NCBI RefSeq assembly: GCF_013032505.1
Contig: NZ_WQCG01000001.1
Coordinates: 1,054,001 to 1,118,000 of the forward strand
Reading direction: 5' to 3'
DNA: 64,000 nt
Source of the DNA: Ruegeria atlantica
GTDB lineage: Bacteria; Pseudomonadota; Alphaproteobacteria; Rhodobacterales; Rhodobacteraceae
Shown here in pieces: positions 1 to 6,995 of the stretch (positions are counted from its first letter, which is position 1; each line of letters begins with the position of its first letter). The position numbers were made by a program, and so were the translations under genes. The notes below the pieces were generated by a model, which searched no databases, had not been told where the DNA came from, and was given only the letters and a program-made list of their open reading frames with translations.

Positions 1-33
1 AGATTGCGTGGGATCGGCAACCAGGAAAATCTG

Positions 34-444
34 ATGCAGCGCTACGAATACAAAGTTGTCCCCGCTCCGCAAAAAGGCACAAAAGCCAAGGGCGTCAAAA
101 CTGCCGAAGGGCGGTTTGCTGTGTCGATCGAACAGATTCTGAACCAGATGGGGCAGGATGGCTGGGAATACCAAAGGGCGGAACTTCTGCCAAGCGAGGA
201 ACGCTCAGGGCTGACCAGTTCCAACGTGAACTGGCGCAATGTCCTGGTGTTTCGGCGTGAGATTGCAGCTGAGTTTTCTGCGGAGCGCGAGCCGGTTGAA
301 GACAGCGATGATGCCGCCGTGGCTCAGCCGGTGCCCGGACCAGAAGAAGTGCAGGCGCCTGCACCGATTTCAGAAGAGGTCAAAGATCCGCCATTGACCC
401 TGAAGCCAACAGACCTGTCCGAAAAGGACAAAGAGCAGACCTAA
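34..444 (+). CDS. DUF4177 domain protein
   Basis: A 136-residue soluble protein. The first 80 residues look like the DUF4177 family, with an MQRYEYKVV opening and a QMGQDGWEYQRAE centre; the family function is unknown. The C-terminal 50 residues are Glu/Pro-rich and low in complexity. An in-frame TTG at 4 exists, but the ATG at 34 has AGGAA about 7 nt upstream and matches the usual family start. The stop codon sits in the loop of a hairpin (433-455). Confidence 0.75.
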   Translation: MQRYEYKVVPAPQKGTKAKGVKTAEGRFAVSIEQILNQMGQDGWEYQRAELLPSEERSGLTSSNVNWRNVLVFRREIAAEFSAEREPVEDSDDAAVAQPVPGPEEVQAPAPISEEVKDPPLTLKPTDLSEKDKEQT

Positions 445-463
445 GCGGTCTGCTCCGCGTTTT
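433..463 (+). terminator. Terminator hairpin after the DUF4177 gene
   Basis: Perfect 9-bp stem GAGCAGACC / GGTCTGCTC around a 5-nt loop that contains the stop codon, followed after CGCG by TTTT. A short T-run makes it a moderate intrinsic terminator. Confidence 0.5.
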
Positions 464-482
464 CATAGCCTGCAGCTGAATT

Positions 483-872
483 TTACTCGGCAGCGCTTGC
501 TGCTTGGCTCAGATCCTGCGCCAGCATCAGTGCATTTCCGTCCGGGTCGTAGAACGTTGCGGTGCTGACCATGCCCTCGATCGTTTCTGTCGCGCCATCG
601 AACCTGACGCCCGAGGATTCGAGGGCCTGACGCGCCGTCGCAATATCCGACACCCCGAACACCGGCACAGTATTGCCCGGCGCAGGCTCGGCCTGCTCAC
701 CCAGGCCCAAGGTCACACCTTCGGTTTTGGTCTTCATCTCACTCCAACCGGCCTCGTCAATATGGTGGATCAGTTCGAACCCCAACTTGGCTTGATACCA
801 GTCGGCACTGACATGTCTGTCTCGCACGGACATGGCCAACGTGATTGTGTTTTCCAATGAAACAAGTGGCAT
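483..872 (-). CDS. VOC (glyoxalase/bleomycin-resistance) family protein
   Basis: A 129-residue single-domain vicinal oxygen chelate protein. The repeats read ITLAMSVRDRHVSADWYQAKLG and, near the end, TATFYDPDGNALMLAQ, the usual Glx-type closing strand. The substrate cannot be told from sequence; relatives are glyoxalases, dioxygenases or antibiotic-binding proteins. The start at 872 (MPLVSL) has AAGGAT upstream; a longer frame to 965 would run into the divergent regulator gene. It shares a 40-nt divergent promoter region with the HxlR-type regulator and is probably its target. Confidence 0.75.
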   Translation of the reverse strand: MPLVSLENTITLAMSVRDRHVSADWYQAKLGFELIHHIDEAGWSEMKTKTEGVTLGLGEQAEPAPGNTVPVFGVSDIATARQALESSGVRFDGATETIEGMVSTATFYDPDGNALMLAQDLSQAASAAE

Positions 873-895
873 TGAACTATCCTTTTGGCAAAAAT

Positions 896-935
896 TAAAG
901 TAACTATACTTTATGGACATAGCGATTCTTGTCAA
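896..935. promoter_or_regulatory. Divergent operator/promoter between VOC gene and HxlR-type regulator
   Basis: A perfect 7-bp inverted repeat TAAAGTA-ACTA-TACTTTA lies at 896-913, its last base being the A of the regulator ATG. On the minus strand TTGACA (935-930) and TAAAGT or TATAGT (913-903) resemble -35/-10 boxes for the VOC gene, though the spacing is 16 or 21 nt. A regulator bound here would cover both promoters. Confidence 0.5.
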
Positions 936-1449
936 GCTTACGTCCCGCGCCTGGTCTCTGAACATTATGGCGTTGATGCACGCGGGAACCCCGGGGCGAC
1001 AGGCCCCCCTACTGGCGGCGACAAGCGCCAGCAGAACGGCTTTTGCCCAAAGCCTTGATCATTTGATTCAACTGGGTTTTCTGGAACGAAATCCCGGCCA
1101 CGGCCATCCGTTGCGCCCGGAATTTCGACTGACCCATATCGGCGCCTCAGTGGCCGAAACTGCCAGCCGGATCGTAAACGCCGTGCCGGAGGACAATGAT
1201 TTCGCGTTGCTCAGACGCAGCTGGACAGCCCCAATTCTGGCGCTGACCGATAAGCCCCAACGTTTCTCGACGCTCAAGTCCGGTCTGATCTCGATCTCAG
1301 ATCGCGCCTTGTCGACGTCTCTTCATCGACTCGAGGAGCAGGAGTGGATACAGCGGGAAATTGATGCGACGCACCGACTTCCTTTTCCCACCTATCGCGC
1401 GGTGAACCAGGGGATCACGGTTAACAGAGCCATTTCTCTGGTCGCCTGA
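913..1449 (+). CDS. HxlR-like winged-helix transcriptional regulator with two DNA-binding halves
   Basis: A 178-residue protein with two HxlR-like winged-helix modules. The first covers roughly residues 10-75 (W14, then SRTAFAQSLDHLIQLGFLER, then FRLTHIG). The second covers roughly 100-165 (RRSWTAPILALTDKPQRFSTL, then ISDRALSTSLHRLEEQEWI). Typical HxlR proteins have one such domain and act as dimers, so this looks like an internal duplication. No Shine-Dalgarno sequence precedes the ATG at 913 and a TAA lies in frame at 901, so the message may be leaderless. It is divergent from the VOC gene and likely controls it through the inverted repeat over its own start. Confidence 0.65.
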   Translation: MDIAILVKLTSRAWSLNIMALMHAGTPGRQAPLLAATSASRTAFAQSLDHLIQLGFLERNPGHGHPLRPEFRLTHIGASVAETASRIVNAVPEDNDFALLRRSWTAPILALTDKPQRFSTLKSGLISISDRALSTSLHRLEEQEWIQREIDATHRLPFPTYRAVNQGITVNRAISLVA

Positions 1450-1471
1450 CCATCGGCAAAAATAGGTCCGT

Positions 1472-1726
1472 TCAGTCATCAATGTCCAACGCCAGCGCAT
1501 GAATGCGGGGTACAATGTCGCCAAGCGCCTTATGCACGGCGCGGTGGCGGGCGACGCGGGATTGCCCCTGAAAGGCACTGGAACGGATGCGGACATTAAA
1601 ATGGCTTTCACCGCCTTCCTGAAACCCCGCGTGTCCGCGGTGGCTTTCGCTGTCATCCACGACCTCCAGCTCACGCGGGTCAAATGCAGCCTGCAGGCGG
1701 GTACGGATCTCGTCGGTCACAGTCAT
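1472..1726 (-). CDS. bolA: BolA family protein
   Basis: An 84-residue BolA-like protein, the normal length. It has the typical N-terminal TDEIRTRLQAAFDPRELEVV helix and strand, and the conserved RVARHRAVHKALG stretch with the His expected to share an iron-sulfur cluster with a monothiol glutaredoxin. BolA proteins take part in iron-sulfur and iron regulation. It is divergent from the J-domain gene, a pairing I recall from Rhodobacteraceae upstream of cobST. Confidence 0.85.
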   Translation of the reverse strand: MTVTDEIRTRLQAAFDPRELEVVDDSESHRGHAGFQEGGESHFNVRIRSSAFQGQSRVARHRAVHKALGDIVPRIHALALDIDD

Positions 1727-1834
1727 TTTTTTGCTCAGCGGCGAAAATTTTACCGCATCCCCTCTTCTACTTTCGGCTGCTTAGACTAAACTGCTGCCTC
1801 CGAGTCGAAAAGATGTGTTCGTAAGGATCAGAGC

Positions 1835-2461
1835 ATGACGAAATCAGACCCCTTCGGATTCGATATGTCCGTTTCCAGCGCCAAGAAAAAAAACCCGCGC
1901 GGGCGTCGGGGTATGTCCGGCGCGTCTGAAACCTCGACACGTATCTGCGATCACGAGGGATGTAACGAACCCGGCAAGTTCCGTGCACCCAAGGCGCCTG
2001 ATGTACTGGACGACTTTTTCTGGTTCTGCCAGCAGCACGTCCGCGAATACAACAATAAGTGGAACTTCTTCGACGGCACCACGGAAGCCGAACTAAACGC
2101 GCAGCGGTCCAAGGACAAAGTGTGGGAGCGTGAGACCAAGCCGATGGGTGATCCCGAAGCACGCGCATGGGCGCGTCTAGGCATTGAAGACCCGCATCAG
2201 GTGCTTGGCGCGAACAGCACGCAAAACAAAGGCCGCACCACGGGCGGCGGCGGCCGTCGCCTGCCCCCCACCGAACGCCGTGCGATCGAGATTCTGGAAG
2301 CCAATGATAGCTGGACCAAGGCCGAAGTGCGCAAAGCCTACAAGAAGCTGATCAAGGTTCTGCATCCGGACATGAACGGCGGTGACCGAAGCCAGGAAGA
2401 GCAGCTGCAAGAGGTCGTTTGGGCTTGGGATCAGATCAAGGACAGCCGGAACTTCAAATAA
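1835..2461 (+). CDS. J-domain (DnaJ-like) protein
   Basis: A 208-residue protein whose C-terminal 60 residues form a J domain: VRKAYKKLIKVLHPDMNGGD carries the HPD tripeptide needed to stimulate DnaK ATPase. The N-terminal 130 residues hold an ICDHEGCNEPGKF motif and a later Cys-His pair (FCQQH), a likely small zinc site, then a Gly-rich linker. Start at 1835 is preceded by AAGGA 7 nt upstream. The last 144 nt are duplicated in diverged form at 4447-4590. Confidence 0.8.
   Translation: MTKSDPFGFDMSVSSAKKKNPRGRRGMSGASETSTRICDHEGCNEPGKFRAPKAPDVLDDFFWFCQQHVREYNNKWNFFDGTTEAELNAQRSKDKVWERETKPMGDPEARAWARLGIEDPHQVLGANSTQNKGRTTGGGGRRLPPTERRAIEILEANDSWTKAEVRKAYKKLIKVLHPDMNGGDRSQEEQLQEVVWAWDQIKDSRNFK
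2318..2461 (+). repeat. Copy A of the J-domain 3' end
   Basis: The final 48 codons of the J-domain gene. They align without gaps to 4447-4590: 120 of 144 bases match by hand count, and 13 of the 20 differing codons are synonymous. Confidence 0.85.
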
Positions 2462-2665
2462 GCCGGATTAACCCCGCCAGCCATTGCTGGATGGGCGGGT
2501 ATCTGATGTGGTTGTCAAATCAACCAGTGCCAGACGGATCATGATTTTTTGCACCATTGCGAGACCGGTGGATACCGGACGCCGTTTCCGAAGCAAATTC
2601 TTCGGACTCACAGGCTGGAATTGGTCCGCCAAATCCGGCCGAAATTGGATCTGACAGGCAGAAAT

Positions 2666-3583
2666 TCAGCAATACGATTGATTGAAAAGTATGTTGAATT
2701 GTCTTTGAGCCCGCCGCCAATTGAACCTGAATAATGGATCGGGGACCGGCCAATTGGCACCATAACTGCTGATCAGCAGTTTCTCAGGCTTGCTTGGCAA
2801 CAGAATTTCATAGTCGCCAAACATGTTTCTGGTTCTCTGGAGGTCAGATTTCAGCGGCAGAATATCTGCAGAATCCATTGCATGATATGAATAAGGGTAA
2901 ACAGAAAATCTGGTTTTCGTTGTCCATGACGGAAACAGGTCCACGGTTACATTCTGATCATTCTGCACCTTGAAAACCGGCGGATTGTTGGACGTTGGCC
3001 CATAGGCCACCAATCCAGCAGCGCAGAGATCTTCTTTGTATTTCTGCCATTTTTTGGCGGCTTCTTCGTCCGTGCACTCGCCCAGATAAACAGCCAGGTC
3101 AATGTCGTCATCATGCGCAATGTACTGCCCATCCCGCACCAACCCCAAAAGCGCACCTGCGTAAAGAAAGAAGGGGCAATCGAATGCCTCTAAAGGCTTT
3201 AGAACTGTCCCGACAGTCTGGGACATCTGATCGGTGTCCTGAACTGCAAAGGTACTGCAGTAGCCATGGAACGTCAGCGATTCAGGGAACATCAGTTCGT
3301 TGAGTTCGGCAAAAAACGTTTCGAATTGTTCATCCCGCCCCTGCTCTTGGTACATCTCGCGCAAACGGATGAGTTGCGCATATGTTTTCGCCGGGCGGGA
3401 TCGGCCAGCACAGTTGAAATAGATTGACAGCCTGAGCCAGTCTTCCTCCCATTCCGAACTGAAAACCGCTTCCAGTTTCGGGAAAACTACCCGTGGGCGC
3501 AGTCGCTTTCCCAAGCGAATTGCCGCCAGCAAGTCGTCGCGAAGCGCGTCAAATGCTGCCCGGTCGGCATTCTCGCTGCTCAT
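2666..3583 (-). CDS. LicD-family nucleotidyltransferase-fold protein
   Basis: A 305-residue protein with the LicD signature: GALLGLVRDG at 143-152 followed by HDDDID at 157-162, the metal-binding Asp cluster of this nucleotidyltransferase fold. LicD-type proteins transfer phosphocholine or similar groups onto surface glycans; the acceptor here is unknown. The N-terminal 120 residues are helical and unassigned. Its ATG overlaps the stop of the upstream methyltransferase gene by 4 nt, so the two are translationally coupled. Confidence 0.7.
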   Translation of the reverse strand: MSSENADRAAFDALRDDLLAAIRLGKRLRPRVVFPKLEAVFSSEWEEDWLRLSIYFNCAGRSRPAKTYAQLIRLREMYQEQGRDEQFETFFAELNELMFPESLTFHGYCSTFAVQDTDQMSQTVGTVLKPLEAFDCPFFLYAGALLGLVRDGQYIAHDDDIDLAVYLGECTDEEAAKKWQKYKEDLCAAGLVAYGPTSNNPPVFKVQNDQNVTVDLFPSWTTKTRFSVYPYSYHAMDSADILPLKSDLQRTRNMFGDYEILLPSKPEKLLISSYGANWPVPDPLFRFNWRRAQRQFNILFNQSYC

Positions 3584-4233
3584 CGATCTGCCTTTACATA
3601 AATGCCACGAGCAACATGAGCATCTTCATCCATAAATTTTGCCAGACCCTGCCCTTGCGTCCCGTATAGCTTGTCAAACCCCAAGCCGTTCAGCTGTTCG
3701 TCAAGATCATGCATCGACTGATACCGCCGGTAATGGGGTGAGGCCACCTTAAGCAGGTTTTTGTCCTCCAGAGTTCTGTATTCAAATGCCACTTTTTGGC
3801 CGGGTGACAACGTTTCGGAAAGCAGCCCCAGAAGTTCATCTTGCTCTTCCTGTGTGATCGCGTGCAGGAAGAAACGCCCGTAAATGCAAAGATCTTGACC
3901 TTCACGCTTTTTGATTTCGGATGTCAGGCGATCCGACGCAGCCAGGCTGCAATGAAACTGCGTCTCCTTGAAACCAAAGGAATTGGCGTTTGCGCGCGCT
4001 ACTGCGATGCCTTTCTCGCAAGCATCCAGTCCGGTAACGTCAAAGTTCAACAAACTGAAAAAGATCGTGTCCCTGCCGTTTCCGCAGCCAACGTCGATAA
4101 TACTGCTGCGAGACGACAATTCTTGCGCGATGAATGCCGCAAACTGCGATGGTGGCGAAAGGGTGTTATCTTTCAGCTGACCGTCATAAAAATTTTGCCA
4201 GAAAGTTTCGTTCTGCGTTCCGGATTGTGTCAT
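3580..4233 (-). CDS. Class I SAM-dependent methyltransferase
   Basis: A 217-residue protein with motif I IDVGCGNGRD at residues 46-55 and an acidic post-I strand (FDVTGLDACEKGI), the normal layout of a small-molecule methyltransferase. The substrate is unknown. I chose the ATG at 4233; a TTG at 4287 would add 18 residues without a better ribosome binding site. The gene overlaps the licD-like gene by 4 nt, suggesting both modify the same surface or secreted molecule (inference). Confidence 0.75.
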   Translation of the reverse strand: MTQSGTQNETFWQNFYDGQLKDNTLSPPSQFAAFIAQELSSRSSIIDVGCGNGRDTIFFSLLNFDVTGLDACEKGIAVARANANSFGFKETQFHCSLAASDRLTSEIKKREGQDLCIYGRFFLHAITQEEQDELLGLLSETLSPGQKVAFEYRTLEDKNLLKVASPHYRRYQSMHDLDEQLNGLGFDKLYGTQGQGLAKFMDEDAHVARGIYVKADR

Positions 4234-4446
4234 TAAGTCAGCCTTTCGTTGCCGTCGACTAAAGCCACGAGACGCCTGATTGTGCAATATGTTTTGCCTG
4301 GCTCTTCATTTAACGCCGCAAGAAGAGGTTTCGGTCTAGTGACGAGACGTCGAAGCTGTCATACGGACTAGCATATCGGCGTGAACACCCCCCACTTGTT
4401 TACTTGCGAGCCATCCTATGAGGACCATTTGATAAGCGCAGGTCTG

Positions 4447-4590
4447 GAGGCGAAGGTGCGCAAAGCCTGCAAAAGGCTGATCAAAATTCTGCACCCAGAC
4501 ATGAACGGCGGTGACCGCTCGCAGGAAGAGCAGTTGCAAGAGGTCGTCTGGGCCTGGAAACAAATCGAGGACAGCAGGAACTTCAAGTAA
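4447..4590 (+). pseudogene. Copy B: diverged 3' fragment of a J-domain gene
   Basis: Forty-eight codons that match the end of the J-domain protein at 1835-2461, including the HPDMNGGD motif, the QEEQLQEVVWAW stretch and the terminal SRNFK before the stop. An open frame from 4381 could give a 69-residue product, but it lacks helix I of the J domain and has a Cys for the Tyr after VRKA. Mostly synonymous differences suggest it evolved as part of a functional gene elsewhere and is a recombination scar, not a decayed local copy. Confidence 0.75.
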
Positions 4591-4595
4591 TCGGC

Positions 4596-5501
4596 TTATC
4601 GACGGTACATGCCCAAAAGCGCCTCTGCTTCGGGGCGTTTTAGGCACCGTACACGAGTTTGCTCCGAAGTCGGTTCAGGGCTGAAACGATCCGGGAATAG
4701 CATACGGAGCTCGTTGATATCTTCGCGATCGAATGACAAAAGCGCCATGTCCCCCAGAAACAAACTTTCTGTCGGCAAACCGTGCGACATCAGTATGGCA
4801 TGGCGATCACAGGCAATGTGGAAATACGTCACGGCCTCATCAGACCGCACTTGTCGAATGGTTTTGTCATTGACCAAATGAACTGCCGCAGAAAAAACTC
4901 TGGGCTCTCCAAACAGCAATTCAGCGCGCCACCCTTCGAGAACAATCCTATGCTGTGGGGACACGTATAAATCACGATCAGGCAAACCGTCCCCGATTGC
5001 CCCTTTCTGGATGCAAACAGGGCGCAATCGCGGGTTTCGCTGCAACGCTTCCGCGCTCATAGTCTTTTTGCCAATCCACTTGACAGGCAGTAGCTCGCCG
5101 CTAGAAACACGAACCCTGTCCCCAACCGACAGCTCTTCGACAGGGCGAGGGCCTTTTTCGGTTTCTATCAAAGTGCCTTTTACAAAACACGGCACTGTTC
5201 CAGCAGGAAGGTCGACTGTCACATTCAGGATGGCATTGTTTCCGGCTCCTGGCTGCCCAGTCGTCGCCCCTATTCTAACCGTGAGTTGCGTATTCGGAGG
5301 GATGTCTGCCCCCTCAGTAAGCTCAACGGTCAAAACTCCGCTAGGTGAAATTGAAACAGTGTAGTCGGAAGGGTCCAATCCGCCATCGCCAGTTACGGTC
5401 ACGCTCCACGTCACAGCTTTGGTCGTGGTATACTGCTGCATAACCGAGGTCGACCCACTGGGGATCGAGATAGAAGTCGGACCTGAGATTACTAACGACA
5501 T
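4596..5501 (-). CDS. Hint-domain (Hedgehog/intein-type) protein
   Basis: A 301-residue protein. Residues 1-100 are a Ser/Thr/Gly-rich beta-sandwich-like region. A Hint_2-type domain begins at Cys105 (PCFVKGTLIETEKGPRPVEE) and includes LSVGDRV and SPQHRIVLEG. Hint domains perform self-splicing or cleavage from the N-terminal Cys. Such proteins are frequent in roseobacters, often as exported products without a cleavable signal peptide; the role is not established. No partner protease or secretion gene lies beside it. The start at 5501 has TAGG 7 nt upstream. Confidence 0.7.
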   Translation of the reverse strand: MSLVISGPTSISIPSGSTSVMQQYTTTKAVTWSVTVTGDGGLDPSDYTVSISPSGVLTVELTEGADIPPNTQLTVRIGATTGQPGAGNNAILNVTVDLPAGTVPCFVKGTLIETEKGPRPVEELSVGDRVRVSSGELLPVKWIGKKTMSAEALQRNPRLRPVCIQKGAIGDGLPDRDLYVSPQHRIVLEGWRAELLFGEPRVFSAAVHLVNDKTIRQVRSDEAVTYFHIACDRHAILMSHGLPTESLFLGDMALLSFDREDINELRMLFPDRFSPEPTSEQTRVRCLKRPEAEALLGMYRR

Positions 5502-5820
5502 TTGTACCTACACTCTTAAAAACAAAATCGGGAACCGTTTTTGCACAATCATATGTGCATATTTAACTTATCATATCTTGCTATTGCAATATTAATGCTT
5601 CACAGGACTGCTTGGCGGCGTTCTGGACCCAAAATTCGTGCTATCAAAGTTTTGAAAGAATAGCCCGAGACATCCGACGCAATATCGATAAGGCCAGTTT
5701 CAAAGAAACATCCGCCTAAGGCCTTACGAGCACGGCTTTCCCTTGCCCTTGCCCGCAATATGTTGCACCACACACGGGTTCAAACCCGGCAATGCGGGCC
5801 AAAGGATAAGGACAAGGCGA
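5502..5820. other. AT-rich divergent intergenic region
   Basis: Separates the Hint gene (minus) from cobS (plus). It is AT-rich between 5510 and 5680. No gene, cobalamin riboswitch or clear terminator is visible. 5711-5726 (TCCGCCTAAGGCCTTA, containing the palindrome TAAGGCCTTA) recurs at 44115-44130. Confidence 0.5.
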
Positions 5821-6807
5821 ATGGCTGACGGATCGATCGACGTAAACGCAAAACCCACCGAAGAAATTTCGGTCCGTGACGTGTTCGGTATTGATACCGA
5901 CATGGCGATCAAAGGCTTTGCGGATCGCAGCGACCGAGTGCCTGCGATTGACCCGACCTACAAGTTCGATCCAGAGACAACACTGGCGATTCTTGCAGGC
6001 TTTTCGCACAATCGTCGTGTGATGATCCAAGGCTATCACGGCACGGGCAAATCGACCCATATCGAACAGGTCGCCGCCCGTCTGAACTGGCCTGCGGTGC
6101 GTGTGAACCTGGACAGCCACATCAGCCGGATCGACTTGATCGGTAAAGACGCCATCAAACTGCGTGACGGCAAGCAGGTTACAGAGTTCCACGAAGGCAT
6201 CCTGCCTTGGGCGCTGCGCAACCCCGTTGCCATCGTGTTCGACGAATACGACGCGGGCCGTGCTGACGTGATGTTCGTGATCCAGCGCGTGCTTGAGCAT
6301 GACGGCAAGCTGACCCTGCTGGACCAGAACGAGATCATCACACCAAACCCGAATTTCCGCCTGTTCGCCACTGCCAACACTGTGGGTTTGGGCGACACAA
6401 CTGGCCTCTATCACGGTACGCAGCAGATCAACCAGGCTCAGATGGACCGCTGGTCGCTGGTCTCAACGCTGAACTACCTCAGCCATGATGCCGAAACGAT
6501 GATCGTTCTGTCCAAGGCGCCGCACTACAATACCGAGAAGGGCCGCAAGACCGTCAGCCAGATGGTCACTGTTGCCGATCTGACCCGGACCGCCTTCATG
6601 AACGGTGACCTGTCCACAGTTATGAGCCCTCGGACCGTTATCAACTGGGCCCAGAACGCCGAGATTTTCCGCGATGTAGGCTATGCCTTCCGCTTGTCCT
6701 TCCTGAACAAGTGCGATGAGCTTGAGCGTCAGACCGTGGCCGAGTTCTATCAACGTTGTTTTGATGAGGAACTGCCGGAAAGTGCAGCGAGCGTAAGCTT
6801 GGGGTGA
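5821..6807 (+). CDS. cobS: Aerobic cobaltochelatase subunit CobS
   Basis: A 328-residue AAA+ ATPase. Walker [10 protein letters not shown] is at about 71-79 and Walker B IVFDEYD at about 138-144. With CobT and CobN it inserts Co2+ into hydrogenobyrinic acid a,c-diamide in aerobic B12 synthesis. Start 5821 gives the family N terminus [12 protein letters not shown] and has AAGG just upstream; an upstream in-frame start at 5743 adds non-conserved residues. The stop overlaps the GTG of a small membrane-protein gene. Confidence 0.95.
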   Translation: MADGSIDVNAKPTEEISVRDVFGIDTDMAIKGFADRSDRVPAIDPTYKFDPETTLAILAGFSHNRRVMIQGYHGTGKSTHIEQVAARLNWPAVRVNLDSHISRIDLIGKDAIKLRDGKQVTEFHEGILPWALRNPVAIVFDEYDAGRADVMFVIQRVLEHDGKLTLLDQNEIITPNPNFRLFATANTVGLGDTTGLYHGTQQINQAQMDRWSLVSTLNYLSHDAETMIVLSKAPHYNTEKGRKTVSQMVTVADLTRTAFMNGDLSTVMSPRTVINWAQNAEIFRDVGYAFRLSFLNKCDELERQTVAEFYQRCFDEELPESAASVSLG

Positions 6808-6995
6808 AAGCCTTTTTTGTCATAGCATCGATCTGGGTCGTTTTTGATTCATTTTGGCTATTTGACAAAGTAGGTTGGAAAAAGTCGGCGCCTTCAGACA
6901 TGACGGCGTCGCAATATGTTCACCTGATACGGCTGCGTTGGGAGTACGCAATACTTTTCCTAGCAGCAATGATCTGGAGTACGTTCATTGTCTAA
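6804..6995 (+). CDS. Small two-helix membrane protein between cobS and cobT
   Basis: A 63-residue reading frame with a GTG start that overlaps the cobS stop (GTGA) and an end that overlaps the cobT TTG start by 8 nt. It has hydrophobic segments at about 2-20 ([17 protein letters not shown]) and 47-62 ([16 protein letters not shown]) with a charged middle. I do not recognise the family. The tight coupling on both sides argues that it is translated; a link to cobalt chelation is only inferred from position. Confidence 0.55.
   Translation: MKAFFVIASIWVVFDSFWLFDKVGWKKSAPSDMTASQYVHLIRLRWEYAILFLAAMIWSTFIV

Larger units (their letters stand above)
2462..4595. other. Probable inserted segment carrying licD-like and methyltransferase genes
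   Basis: This stretch separates the J-domain gene from the Hint and cobST genes and is bounded by two related 144-nt copies of the J-domain 3' end. Its two genes look like cell-surface modification functions unrelated to their neighbours. No integrase, transposase or tRNA attachment site is visible, so homologous recombination with a related strain is the simplest explanation. 2462-2665 holds a CCCGCC/GGCGGG hairpin (2473-2499) without a T-run and no gene that I can see. Confidence 0.5.

Noticed and set aside
5502-5820. Cobalamin riboswitch upstream of cobS
   Set aside because: No B12-box-like sequence or suitable folding in the AT-rich leader.
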